64,000 nucleotides of DNA from Pseudorhodobacter sp. E13 (GTDB lineage: Bacteria; Pseudomonadota; Alphaproteobacteria; Rhodobacterales; Rhodobacteraceae): positions 186,001-250,000 of the forward strand of contig NZ_RPEN01000159.1 in the NCBI RefSeq assembly GCF_003991405.1. Reading direction: 5' to 3'. A program made the position numbers and the translations under genes. Position 1 is the first letter of the stretch; the number at the start of each line of letters is the position of its first letter. Below the pieces are notes generated by a model. It saw only the letters and a list, made by a program, of their open reading frames with translations. It had not been told where the DNA came from and did no database searches. Of this stretch, positions 18,305-26,552 are shown piece by piece.

Positions 18305-19801
18305 ATGGCGCGCAAGCTATTTGTTCCGAGCATTCTGGTATCGGCGCTGGCCGTTGCCGCCGTTCTGGGCTGGCACCAGATGGAAGGAAATCCGATGCCC
18401 GATCTTGTCACCCAAGCCGCAGCCGATACGGCAAGCCTTGCGCCCCTGACCGAAGCGCAGATTACCGAGCCGCTGCGCGCCCGTCTGGCCAAGGCGCGTG
18501 AGGCGCTGCCAAAGGCGGAAACCCCGCAGCAACGCGCGGCCCTGCTGCGCGAGCTTGATCTGACCGCGCGCGCGCTGGCCATGCCCGGTGCAACACTGAA
18601 GCAAGCAACCGAAGACCGGGCGCTGCTGGCCGAGTTGCAAGAGGCCTATGGCCTGAGCGCGCCGGAAGGTGCCGAGGCCGCGCAAGCCGCGCTGGAGGCC
18701 GGGAATATCGCCGACGCCGCCCCTGCCTTCGCCGCGCTGCGCGAACAGGCGGAGGCCGATATCCGCCGCGCCGCCAAGGCCGCCTATGGTTTGGGCCGCA
18801 TTGCTATGGCGCAGGGCGATACCGGCACGGCGCTTGGCTTTTTCCGCCGCGCGGCGGATCTGGATACGCGCCATGCCTATGCCAAGGCGGCACAAGCTGT
18901 TGCCATCCAACTGGGCCAAAAAGACATCGCGCTGCAACTGTCCAAGGTCGTGCTGCAAAGCGCGCTTGCCGAATATGGCGAGGTCAGCGCCGAGCGGGCA
19001 GAGGCGCTTGGCCAAGTGGCCCAAGCCTTTTTGATCGCGCAAAAGCCCGCCGATGCCGAGAAATTGCTGCGTGAGGCGATTGCCGTGGGCGAAAAGGCCA
19101 CGGGCGGCAAGGATGAGGCACAGGCCAAACGGCTGAACAATCTGGCCGCTGTTTTGCGCGCGGCGGGCTATGCCGAGGCGGCGGAACCGATCTATCGCCA
19201 AGCGATCGAGATTGACCGCGCCGCCCCCGATGGGGTTTACCCTGAAACCGCGACGCGCCTGTCCAATCTGGCGGAATTGCTGGTTGCCACCGGCCGCGCC
19301 GCCGAGGCAGAGCCGCTGTATGACAGCGCGATCAAGGCCACGCGTCAGGCCTTTGGCCCGACCCATCCCGATCTGGCCATGCGAATCGCGGCCTTGGCCG
19401 ACCTGCGCCGCAGCCTTGGCAAGAATGAGGAAGCACTGCCGCTGTATCTGGAGGCGATTGAGGTCAGCCGCGTGGCCCTTGGGACCGAACACCCGGAATT
19501 TCGCAGCCGTCTGGACCGGATTGCCAGCGCGCTGCGCAGCATCGGCAAGGACAGCGAGGCCGAGCGGCTTTACCGCGAATTGCTGACGCTGACCGAAAGT
19601 GCCGTTGGCAAGGCCGATGCCGATTATGGCCGCGCCTTGAACAATCTGGCGCAATTGTTGGCCAGCGGCGACCGTAAGGCCGAGGCCGAAGCGATGTTCC
19701 GCGAGGCGCTGTCGGTGCTGGAAAAAGCCTTGGGCGCGCAAAGTGCCGATGCCAAGCAAGTGGCTGCCAATCTGGGCGGGTTGCTGGCAAAGCAGCCCTG
19801 A
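18305..19801 (+). CDS. membrane-anchored tetratricopeptide repeat protein
   Basis: Protein of about 498 residues with an N-terminal signal/anchor (RKLFVPSILVSALAVAAVLG) and a long helical body made of TPR units. The C-terminal half has kinesin-light-chain-type repeats of about 42 residues, seen in successive segments such as AEPIYRQAIEIDRAAPDG, AEPLYDSAIKATRQAFGP and ALPLYLEAIEVSRVALGT. These are scaffolds for protein contacts in the periplasm; the partner is unknown. ATG 18305 lies eight bases after AAAGGA; an ATG two codons earlier is too close to it. A bidirectional terminator follows. Confidence 0.78.
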   Translation: MARKLFVPSILVSALAVAAVLGWHQMEGNPMPDLVTQAAADTASLAPLTEAQITEPLRARLAKAREALPKAETPQQRAALLRELDLTARALAMPGATLKQATEDRALLAELQEAYGLSAPEGAEAAQAALEAGNIADAAPAFAALREQAEADIRRAAKAAYGLGRIAMAQGDTGTALGFFRRAADLDTRHAYAKAAQAVAIQLGQKDIALQLSKVVLQSALAEYGEVSAERAEALGQVAQAFLIAQKPADAEKLLREAIAVGEKATGGKDEAQAKRLNNLAAVLRAAGYAEAAEPIYRQAIEIDRAAPDGVYPETATRLSNLAELLVATGRAAEAEPLYDSAIKATRQAFGPTHPDLAMRIAALADLRRSLGKNEEALPLYLEAIEVSRVALGTEHPEFRSRLDRIASALRSIGKDSEAERLYRELLTLTESAVGKADADYGRALNNLAQLLASGDRKAEAEAMFREALSVLEKALGAQSADAKQVAANLGGLLAKQP

Positions 19802-19824
19802 AACGGCTCAGAAGCGGGCATGAA

Positions 19825-19852
19825 AAAGGGCGGCACCACGGGGCCGCCCTTT
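19825..19852. terminator. bidirectional rho-independent terminator
   Basis: Stem AAAGGGCGGC / GCCGCCCTTT with an eight-base loop and T-rich flanks. It lies between the convergent TPR gene and NCS2 permease gene and can serve both. Confidence 0.8.
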
Positions 19853-19872
19853 CTGTTTGTCAGACTGTCGGA

Positions 19873-21234
19873 TCAATCGTCGGCAAGCTGTTCCGGCAAC
19901 ACAAGGTTCAGCACAATCGCGATCAAGGCCGCAGGCAACAGGCCCGAGGTCAGCAGGATTTGCGCGGTTTTGCCGACATGCTGCAAGGCCGTCGGTTCCA
20001 GTTGCAAGCCAAGGCTGACCGAAAGCGCGGTGGCAAAGATTACCATGTTGCGGCGGTTCCATGTCACATCAGACAGCATGTTGACACCCGAGGCGCAGAC
20101 CATGCCGAACATCACGATCACACCACCGCCCAGCACGTTGATCGGGACGGTGTTGATGATCGCGCCGATTTTCGGGATGAAGCCGCAGAGGATCAGGAAG
20201 ATCGCGCCGATGGTCACGACATGGCGGCTCATCACCCCGGTCATGGCGATCAGGCCGACGTTCTGGCTGAACGAGGTGTTGGGCAGCCCGCCGAACACAC
20301 CCGCAACCGCCGTGCCTGCACCATCGGCAAAGGTTGCGCCCGAGATTTCCTTGTCGGTCGCCTCGCGCCCCGCGCCGCCTTTGGTGATACCGGACACATC
20401 GCCCACGGTTTCAATCGCCGAAACGATGGCCATGAAACACATGCCGATCACGATGGCGGCGTTGAATTCAAACCCCCATTTGAACGGTATCGGCGCAGCG
20501 AAATAAGAGGCGCGGCCGATGTTGGAAAAGTTCACCTGCCCCATGAGGTAAGCCACGATATAACCCGCGATGATGCCGATCAGCACGGCGGCAACCGCCA
20601 TGAAGCCGCGCGCGAAAAACTTGATCGCAAGCGTGACAAGCACAACCACGATCGCCGGGGTCCACATCGCAAGCGAGCCGAATTCGGGCTTGCCCATCAA
20701 GGGCACACCGCCTGCGGCGTATTGGATGCCGACCTTGACCAAGGCCAGACCAATCATCAGCACGATCAGCCCGGTGACGAGTGGCGGCAAAGCATAGCGG
20801 ATTTTGCCCACCACAAAGCCAAGGCAGAAGTGGAACATGCCGCCAAGGACCACACCTGTCATCAGCCCTGCCAAGCCGGCGGTGCCAAGCCCTGCCACCG
20901 CCGGGATCATAATCGGCACAAAGGCGAAAGAGGTGCCTTGCACGATGGGCAGCCGCGCACCGACAGGCCCCATGCCGATGGTTTGAAACAGGGTCGCGAT
21001 GCCGGCAAACAGCATCGACATCTGGATCATGTAATTCATATCAGGAAAGCCCAAGGCCCCCTGATCCGAGCCAAAGCCAATACCCGCCGCACCGCAAACG
21101 ATGATGGCAGGGGTGACGTTGGAAACAAACATCGCCAAGACGTGCTGGATGCCCAAGGGCACCGCACTTCCAAGCGCGGGCAGATAGTTAGGATCGCGGA
21201 GCTGTTCCGGCGTGCCGAGAGATGTATCAGCCAT
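19873..21234 (-). CDS. NCS2 nucleobase permease (xanthine/urate type)
   Basis: The 453-residue membrane carrier of the nucleobase-ascorbate family has about 14 membrane segments. The family signature reads QNVGLIAMTGVMSR, preceded by GGLPNTSFS, and an earlier SAIETVGDVSG carries the conserved substrate-site glutamate. It sits directly downstream of allA, allE and puuE-uraD on the same strand, so xanthine or urate is the likely substrate. A hairpin separates it from allA, so it may also have separate control. ATG 21234 begins the recognisable N-terminus. Confidence 0.88.
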   Translation of the reverse strand: MADTSLGTPEQLRDPNYLPALGSAVPLGIQHVLAMFVSNVTPAIIVCGAAGIGFGSDQGALGFPDMNYMIQMSMLFAGIATLFQTIGMGPVGARLPIVQGTSFAFVPIMIPAVAGLGTAGLAGLMTGVVLGGMFHFCLGFVVGKIRYALPPLVTGLIVLMIGLALVKVGIQYAAGGVPLMGKPEFGSLAMWTPAIVVVLVTLAIKFFARGFMAVAAVLIGIIAGYIVAYLMGQVNFSNIGRASYFAAPIPFKWGFEFNAAIVIGMCFMAIVSAIETVGDVSGITKGGAGREATDKEISGATFADGAGTAVAGVFGGLPNTSFSQNVGLIAMTGVMSRHVVTIGAIFLILCGFIPKIGAIINTVPINVLGGGVIVMFGMVCASGVNMLSDVTWNRRNMVIFATALSVSLGLQLEPTALQHVGKTAQILLTSGLLPAALIAIVLNLVLPEQLADD

Positions 21235-21268
21235 TTCGATGTCCTTCCGTGTTGGGGTTCTTTTTTGG

Positions 21269-21294
21269 AAAAACCGCTTCTTTTTTTGGCGGTT
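21269..21294 (-). terminator. possible terminator or attenuator between allA and the permease
   Basis: On the minus strand, AACCGC and GCGGTT pair around an A-rich loop and are followed by TTT. The stem is only six base pairs, so readthrough into the permease gene is likely. Confidence 0.35.
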
Positions 21295-21310
21295 CTTTTC
21301 AGGGGTCGCG

Positions 21311-21796
21311 TTAGGTGTTGTGGGGATGCACCTCCCAGCTTTGGGTGAAGTGATGTTCTTCGAGGTTAGCGGTGGGGCCGATCCGGTCCACCACGGCGAA
21401 AAGGCCCGGCGCGTGCAATGGCGTGAGGACGCCATGCCATGTGCCGCGATGCAGGTTGATGGCTTGCGCGCCATTGGTCAGAAAAGCGCGCGGCGTGGCC
21501 TCTGGGTCTGTGATGACGATGACCAGAAACGGGTGCTGCGACATCGGGATGAAAGCTTGCGAGCCTTCGGGATGCCGTTCCACCAGATCGAGGCAGTAGG
21601 GCAAGCTGCGCGGCTGGGCGTGGAAAATGGAAATCCCGGCGCGGGCGTCAGCGAAATCGAGTTTGGCACGGTCATGGAACCGCCCGCAAAGCCCTTGGTT
21701 GATCAGCTTGTCCGGTGGGCCCGCAACCTCCAGCACATCGCCGAAGGGGGCGAAGGCGGTGGCGGTGAGCGGTTCGGTGAAGATGATGCGCGACAT
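21311..21796 (-). CDS. allA: ureidoglycolate lyase
   Basis: The 161-residue AllA-family enzyme splits ureidoglycolate into glyoxylate and urea, the last step of this purine route. Visible family parts are AFAPFGDVLE, SIFHAQPRSLPYCLDLVERHPEGSQ (in pieces), FIPMSQHPFLVIV and LHRGTWHGVLTPL. The length is normal. It lies in a minus-strand series behind puuE-uraD and allE. Confidence 0.92.
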   Translation of the reverse strand: MSRIIFTEPLTATAFAPFGDVLEVAGPPDKLINQGLCGRFHDRAKLDFADARAGISIFHAQPRSLPYCLDLVERHPEGSQAFIPMSQHPFLVIVITDPEATPRAFLTNGAQAINLHRGTWHGVLTPLHAPGLFAVVDRIGPTANLEEHHFTQSWEVHPHNT

Positions 21797-21823
21797 TTGG
21801 GCCTTTGGGTTTCCGGCTGGTCG

Positions 21824-21876
21824 CCGGGGGTTTCACACCCCCGGACCCCCGTGGGATATTTTTGAATAGATGAAGG
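21824..21876 (-). repeat. 3'-flanking element, type 1, with hairpin (copy B)
   Basis: Two bases after the allE stop (minus strand) comes CCTTCATCTATTC, then AAAAATATCCC, then a G-rich hairpin with arms CCGGGGG (21824-21830) and CCCCCGG (21838-21844) around TTTCACA. The hairpin and its loop are nearly identical to copy D at 41338-41358. Confidence 0.55.
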
Positions 21877-21878
21877 GG

Positions 21879-22712
21879 CTAGCGGGGTGTGAAGGGGCCG
21901 CGCAGATTGGCGTGGCGGTTGACATCTTTGTAAAGCAGGTAGCGGAAGGGGCCGGGGCCTGCGGCGTAACAGGCTTGCGGGCAGAAGGCGCGGAGCCACA
22001 TGAAATCGCCTGCTTCGACCTCTACCCAATCCTGATTGAGTTTGTAGACGGCTTTGCCTTCCAGCACATAAAGCCCGTGTTCCATGACATGGGTTTCTTC
22101 AAACGGGATCACGCCGCCGGGTTGGAAGGTGACGATGGTGACATGCATATCGTGGCTGAGGTCTGTCGGGTCGACGAAACGGGTGGTGGCCCAAGCGCCG
22201 TTGGTATCGGGCATGGGAGTGGGTTTCACCTCGGCATCGCTGGTCACGAAGGGTTTCGGCGCGGGGAGGCCGGGGGCGGGTACATAGAGTTTGCGGACCC
22301 AATGGAAGCGCGCCGGGGTTTTCTGGGCGTTCTTGAGCCGCCACGCGCTGTGGGGCGGGATATAAGCATAGCCGCCGGGGCCAAGGTCATATTCCTGCCC
22401 GTCGATGGAGAGCCAGACCTCACCTTCCGTGAGGAACAGCACCGATTCCGCGCCGGGGTCATTGTCGGGCGCGTCGGAGCCGCCACCGGGGGCAACCTCC
22501 ATCACATATTGGCTGAAGGTTTCGGAAAAGCCGGTCATCGGGCGCGCGATCAGCCAGAGGCGGGTTTTATGCCATCCGGGCAGGTAGCTGGTCACGATAT
22601 CGGAGAAGACCCCGCGCGGGATGAAGGCATAGGCATCGGTGAAGATGGCGCGGCCTGTCATCAATTGGGTTTGCGGCGGCAGGCCACCGGTTGGCGCGTA
22701 ATAGCGGGTCAT
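21879..22712 (-). CDS. allE: (S)-ureidoglycine aminohydrolase
   Basis: Bicupin enzyme of 277 residues that turns (S)-ureidoglycine into (S)-ureidoglycolate and ammonia. The protein opens RYYAPTGGLPPQTQLMTGRA, has a first cupin around ESVLFLTEGEVWLSIDG and a second around GGVIPFEETHVMEHGLYVLE, with Glu/His metal ligands, and closes near FMWLRAFCPQACYAAGPG. Its ATG overlaps the stop of the upstream puuE-uraD gene. Confidence 0.9.
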   Translation of the reverse strand: MTRYYAPTGGLPPQTQLMTGRAIFTDAYAFIPRGVFSDIVTSYLPGWHKTRLWLIARPMTGFSETFSQYVMEVAPGGGSDAPDNDPGAESVLFLTEGEVWLSIDGQEYDLGPGGYAYIPPHSAWRLKNAQKTPARFHWVRKLYVPAPGLPAPKPFVTSDAEVKPTPMPDTNGAWATTRFVDPTDLSHDMHVTIVTFQPGGVIPFEETHVMEHGLYVLEGKAVYKLNQDWVEVEAGDFMWLRAFCPQACYAAGPGPFRYLLYKDVNRHANLRGPFTPR

Positions 22713-24127
22713 GGCAGCATATCCTTCAGGCGCAGTTCCGCGATGCGTTCGACTTGGGCGCAGGCGGTGGTGAATTCGGTTTCCGTGTCATTGCCGATGC
22801 GGGTTTGAAAGGCGGCGAGGATGCTGTCTTTGGTGTTGTCGCGCACGGCGATGATGAAGGGAAAGCCGTGTTTGGCAACATAGGCCGCGTTAAGCTGTTC
22901 AAACTGCGCGCGTTCGGCATCGGTCAGCGCGTCCAGCGCGGCACTGGCCTGTTCGGCGGTGCTTTCGGCGGTCAGCCGTTTGGCGGCGGCAAGTTTTCCG
23001 GCCAGATCGGGATGCGCTGTCAGCACGCCCAGACGCTCGGCCGGGGTGGCGGAGCGGAACATGCGGGCCAGCGCATTGTGCAGCCCCGTGGCGCTGTCAT
23101 GCGCGGGGCCGAGTTCCAGCGCATGGGCGCGGGACGCGATCCACGCGGAATGTTCGAACACGCCACCGAAGCGGGCGACAAAGCTGTCGTGATCCATCTG
23201 GCTGGGGCGGGTGCGGCGCTGATGCGGATGGGTGGCGGCCCAATGGGCGGCGATATCCATGCGGCGGGGGAACCAGACATCGGCATGGGACTGGGCGTAA
23301 TCCAGAAAGCGCATTAGCCCTGCGATCTTGCCCGGACGGCCAATCAGGCGGCAGTGCAAGCCGATGGAAAACATCTTGGCCGCACCCGCCGCCCCTTCGG
23401 CGTAAAGCACATCAAAGCTGTCCTTGAGATATTGGAAGAACTGCTCCCCCTCGATATAGCCGGGGGCCGTGGCAAAGCGCATGTCATTGGCTTCCAGCGT
23501 ATAGGGGATGATGAGTTGGTCGCGCGGGCCGATTTCGGCCCAATAGGGCAGATCATCGTCATAGGTGTCGGATATCCAGTCGAACCCGTCTGTCTCGGCC
23601 ACCAGACGCAGAGTGTTGACGGAACAGCGCCCCGTATACCAACCCCGGGGGCGCTGGCCCACCACCTCGGTGTGCAGGCGCACGGCCTCGGCAATGGCGG
23701 CGCGTTCCTCGGCTTCGGGCATATCCCGGTGTTCGACCCATTTGAGCCCGTGGCTGGCGATTTCCCAGCCGGCGGCTTTCATCGCGGCAACCTGTTCGGG
23801 GTTGCGGGCAAGGGCGGTGGCCACACCGTAAATCGTGACCGGGATGTTGCGCGTGGTGAACAAACGGTGCAACCGCCAGAACCCGGCGCGTGCGCCGTAA
23901 TCATACAGCGATTCCATGTTCCAATGCCGTTGGCCCGGCCAAGCTGCTGCCCCGGCGATATCGGACAAGAACGCCTCGGACCCGGCATCGCCATGCAGGA
24001 CGTTGTTTTCGCCGCCTTCCTCATAGTTGAGCACGACAGAAACCGCGATTTTCGCCCCACCCGGCCAAGCGGCATCAGGCGGGTTGGCGCCATAGCCCGT
24101 GAAATCGCGCGGATATCTGTTCACCAT
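22709..24127 (-). CDS. puuE-uraD: fused PuuE allantoinase and UraD OHCU decarboxylase
   Basis: One chain of 472 residues joins two steps of urate breakdown. Residues 1 to about 305 form a metal-independent allantoinase of the polysaccharide-deacetylase fold (YPRDFTGYGANPPDAAWPGG, YDYGARAGFWRLHRLF, EIASHGLKWVEH, GWYTGRCSVNT). Residues from about 312 on form the 2-oxo-4-hydroxy-4-carboxy-5-ureidoimidazoline decarboxylase (FVARFGGVFEHSAWIA, LTAHPDLAGKL, FPFIIAVRDNTKDSI). The downstream domain acts before the upstream one in the pathway. ATG 24127 has GGGGG just upstream; ATG 24136 does not. uraH, which makes the UraD substrate, is divergent. Confidence 0.92.
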   Translation of the reverse strand: MVNRYPRDFTGYGANPPDAAWPGGAKIAVSVVLNYEEGGENNVLHGDAGSEAFLSDIAGAAAWPGQRHWNMESLYDYGARAGFWRLHRLFTTRNIPVTIYGVATALARNPEQVAAMKAAGWEIASHGLKWVEHRDMPEAEERAAIAEAVRLHTEVVGQRPRGWYTGRCSVNTLRLVAETDGFDWISDTYDDDLPYWAEIGPRDQLIIPYTLEANDMRFATAPGYIEGEQFFQYLKDSFDVLYAEGAAGAAKMFSIGLHCRLIGRPGKIAGLMRFLDYAQSHADVWFPRRMDIAAHWAATHPHQRRTRPSQMDHDSFVARFGGVFEHSAWIASRAHALELGPAHDSATGLHNALARMFRSATPAERLGVLTAHPDLAGKLAAAKRLTAESTAEQASAALDALTDAERAQFEQLNAAYVAKHGFPFIIAVRDNTKDSILAAFQTRIGNDTETEFTTACAQVERIAELRLKDMLP

Positions 24128-24151
24128 TGCCCCCATTGTTTGACTGTCTGT

Positions 24152-24178
24152 CTATTACGGAAACAGATGTGCTATTAC
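24152..24178. promoter_or_regulatory. direct repeat CTATTAC, two helical turns apart
   Basis: CTATTAC occurs at 24152-24158 and 24172-24178, exactly 20 bp apart, in the AT-rich gap between divergent puuE-uraD and uraH. TCTGT and ACAGA form an inverted repeat across the first copy. This is a plausible binding region for a purine-catabolism regulator. Confidence 0.4.
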
Positions 24179-24285
24179 CAAAAAAAACCGGAAAGACTTT
24201 TTGCCTAACTTGCGGGTCACGCCTTGCCCGGAAAACGGGCTATGATGGTCGATAAATGCGCAGAACATGAAACGGAGACAAAGCG

Positions 24286-24645
24286 ATGAACGGCGGTAAA
24301 CTGACAACCCATGTTCTGGATACGGCGCGGGGCAAGCCCGCGGCGGGGGTAAAGATCATGCTGTATCGGGTTTCGGGTAACAGCCACAAGAAACTGGCCG
24401 AAACCGTCACCAATGATGATGGCCGCACCGATGCGCCGATGCTGACGGGTGCTGCCCTGACAGAAGGCAGCTATGAGCTGGTGTTCTGCGCGGGTGACTA
24501 TTTGCGCGCCACGGGGCAAGCGACGGGCGAGGTGCTGTTTCTGGATGAAATCCCGATCCGCTTTGGTGTGCCGGATGCGGGGGCGCATTACCATGTGCCG
24601 CTGCTGATCTCGCCTTTCGCATATTCGACCTATCGCGGCAGCTAG
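24286..24645 (+). CDS. uraH: 5-hydroxyisourate hydrolase
   Basis: Transthyretin-like enzyme of 119 residues that hydrolyses 5-hydroxyisourate to OHCU. The N-terminal [19 protein letters not shown] contains the catalytic His, and the C-terminus ends in the diagnostic [18 protein letters not shown] with the YRGS tail. A GGAG site precedes the ATG. It is divergent from the fusion gene that uses its product. No urate oxidase is visible in the window. Confidence 0.95.
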   Translation: MNGGKLTTHVLDTARGKPAAGVKIMLYRVSGNSHKKLAETVTNDDGRTDAPMLTGAALTEGSYELVFCAGDYLRATGQATGEVLFLDEIPIRFGVPDAGAHYHVPLLISPFAYSTYRGS

Positions 24646-24684
24646 ACCTGCTTAGAATCATTCCAGAAGGTCGCGGCGCAAACC

Positions 24685-24713
24685 TTGACTTGTCGTTGCC
24701 GCGGGCGCATATC
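24685..24713 (+). promoter_or_regulatory. sigma70-like promoter of nfu with downstream palindrome
   Basis: TTGACT, 17 bases, CATATC, ending 26 bp before the nfu ATG. Just downstream, GACTG-GAA-CAGTC (24715-24727) is a perfect short palindrome between the promoter and the ribosome site, possibly an operator. Confidence 0.45.
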
Positions 24714-24738
24714 TGACTGGAACAGTCGGAGATAGAAG

Positions 24739-25299
24739 ATGTTTATCCAGACCGAATCCACGCCGAACCCGGCGACCTTGAAATTCCTGCCCGGCCAAGC
24801 GGTGCTGGACATGGGAACCGCCGATTTCCCGAACGCGGACGCGGCCGAGAAATCCCCGCTGGCGCGGCGCATTTTTGCGGCGGGCGATGTGACGGGGGTT
24901 TTCTTTGGCAATGATTTCGTGACCGTGACCAAAGCCGATGCCGTGGAATGGGATCACATCAAACCTGCGATCCTTGGCGCGATCATGGAGCATTACCAAT
25001 CCGGCGCCCCGGTGATTGAGGGTGAGCAAGCCGCATCGGGCCATGCCGAGCATACCGGCGAAGATGGTGACATCGTGGCCCAGATCAAGGAGTTGCTGGA
25101 TACGCGGGTGCGCCCCGCTGTGGCACAGGATGGTGGCGATATCACCTTCCACGGCTTTGATCGTGGGGTGGTTTACCTGCACATGCAAGGGGCCTGCGCA
25201 GGCTGCCCGTCTTCGACACTGACGCTGAAGATGGGGATTGAAAACCTGCTGCGGCATTACATCCCCGAGGTGCTGGAGGTCCGGCCCGTTGCCGCCTGA
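24739..25299 (+). CDS. nfuA: Nfu-type iron-sulfur cluster scaffold/carrier
   Basis: The 186-residue protein has an N-terminal Nfu domain (FIQTESTPNPATLKFLPG) and a C-terminal NifU-like domain with the cluster-binding pair in GACAGCPSSTLTLKMGIE. It delivers Fe-S clusters to apoproteins in the cytosol. This two-domain form is like mitochondrial NFU1 and is common in alphaproteobacteria. The tsaB start lies inside its last codons. Confidence 0.93.
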   Translation: MFIQTESTPNPATLKFLPGQAVLDMGTADFPNADAAEKSPLARRIFAAGDVTGVFFGNDFVTVTKADAVEWDHIKPAILGAIMEHYQSGAPVIEGEQAASGHAEHTGEDGDIVAQIKELLDTRVRPAVAQDGGDITFHGFDRGVVYLHMQGACAGCPSSTLTLKMGIENLLRHYIPEVLEVRPVAA

Positions 25300-25957
25300 A
25301 AAGCCCTTTCTGGCCTTTGACACAACGGCCGCGCATTGCGCGGCCGCTTTGCTATTGGGCGGTGATTGCATCGCGCTGGCCCGCGAAGAAATGGCCAAGG
25401 GGCAAGCCGAACGCCTGATGCCGATGATCGAAGAGATGCTTGCAGCCGCCGGATATCGCTGGGCCGATCTGGGCGGTGTGGGCGTGGGCACCGGCCCCGG
25501 CAATTTCACCGGTATCCGGATTTCCGTGGCGGCAGCGCGGGGCTTGGCGCTTGGCCTTGGCGTTCGGGCCGTGGGCGTGACAGGGTTGGAGGCTTTGGCC
25601 CATGGCGCGCAAGGGCGCTGCCGCGTGGCGCTGCCTGCCTCACGCGGGGCGGTCTATGTGCAGGATTATGATGGGGAAACCGCGCTGGCGGCACCGTTCG
25701 AACGGGCGGCGGATGACCCGGCGCTGTGGCCGGATGATCCGGCTGTGACGCTGATCGGGGATTGGCCGGACCCGCCTGCGGGCATGCCGCACAGGCTGAT
25801 CCGCCCTGATGCCAAAACCCGACTGCGGGCGCTGGCCCGGATTGGCGCGCGTCGCTTGGACCAAGACGCCCCGCCGCCTGCCCCGTTTTACATGCGCGCC
25901 GCCGATGCCGTCCCCGCCAGCGACCCGCCGCCGCGCATCTTGGATGATCCGGCATGA
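25289..25957 (+). CDS. tsaB: tRNA threonylcarbamoyladenosine synthesis protein TsaB
   Basis: Protein of 222 residues from the ASKHA-fold YeaZ family that partners TsaD in making t6A37 in tRNA. It shows FLAFDTTAAHCAAALL, LMPMIEEML and the diagnostic GVGTGPGNFTGIRI followed by ARGLALGLG. The start is a TTG at 25289, supported by TGGAGG nine bases before it; the alternative at 25238 would lie entirely within nfuA. Its stop overlaps the rimI start. Confidence 0.9.
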   Translation: MPPEKPFLAFDTTAAHCAAALLLGGDCIALAREEMAKGQAERLMPMIEEMLAAAGYRWADLGGVGVGTGPGNFTGIRISVAAARGLALGLGVRAVGVTGLEALAHGAQGRCRVALPASRGAVYVQDYDGETALAAPFERAADDPALWPDDPAVTLIGDWPDPPAGMPHRLIRPDAKTRLRALARIGARRLDQDAPPPAPFYMRAADAVPASDPPPRILDDPA

Positions 25958-26376
25958 CACCCGCCGCGCTTGCCGCCTTGCATGCCGCCGCCTTTACCAC
26001 CCCCCGCCCCTGGACCGAGGCCGAGTTCGCCTCGCTTTTGGCAGGCAGCGGGGTTTTCCTTTTAGGCGATGCGCGTGGTTTTGTGCTGGGCCGCGCGGTC
26101 GCCGGAGAGGCCGAGGTGCTGACCCTTGCCACCGCCCCGGACCACCGCCGCCAAGGTATCGCCCGCCACCTGATGGACGGCTTTGCCACTCAGGCCCGCA
26201 GCAGGGGCGCAGACAGCGCCTTTCTGGAGGTGGCCGAGGACAACGCCCCCGCAACCGCGCTTTATCTTTCATTGGGTTACAACCTTGCGGGCCGCCGCAA
26301 AGCCTATTTCGAAACGCCAGAGGGGCGGCGCGTGGATGCCTTGGTGCTGACCAAATCATTGGCCCCGCCCGCTTGA
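25954..26376 (+). CDS. rimI: GNAT N-acetyltransferase, RimI type
   Basis: The 140-residue acetyltransferase has the GNAT acetyl-CoA loop in LATAPDHRRQGIARHLM and the later NAPATALYLSLGYNLAGRRKAYF typical of RimI, which acetylates the N-terminus of ribosomal protein S18. The tsaB-rimI order is common in bacteria and supports the name, although close paralogues acetylate other targets. Confidence 0.82.
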   Translation: MTPAALAALHAAAFTTPRPWTEAEFASLLAGSGVFLLGDARGFVLGRAVAGEAEVLTLATAPDHRRQGIARHLMDGFATQARSRGADSAFLEVAEDNAPATALYLSLGYNLAGRRKAYFETPEGRRVDALVLTKSLAPPA

Positions 26377-26392
26377 CGCAACGACAGCCCGG

Positions 26393-26487
26393 CCAATCGC
26401 CCAAAACTTGACCAATCGGCCAAATCGCGCCTGCGGCCTGTGCAAATACCTATTGACCCTTTCGGCCAAACCCGCCCTAATTTGACC
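26393..26487 (+). promoter_or_regulatory. promoter and repeat cluster upstream of the nucleoside ABC operon
   Basis: CCAATCGCCCAAA (26393), CCAATCGGCCAAA (26412) and CCTTTCGGCCAAA (26458) are near-identical direct repeats, and TTGACC occurs three times (26408, 26453, 26482). TTGACC 26453, 17 bases, then CCTAAT 26476-26481 makes a reasonable promoter, with one repeat lying inside its spacer. Confidence 0.45.
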
Positions 26488-26552
26488 ACGCCCCACCCAC
26501 CCCTTCGGGGGGATTCTTGCGGTGGCAAAAAATCCAATCGGGAGACGATAGT

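Noticed and set aside
21235-21310. Purine riboswitch before the NCS2 permease
   Set aside because: The segment is too short and lacks the three-helix purine aptamer; only a simple hairpin is seen.
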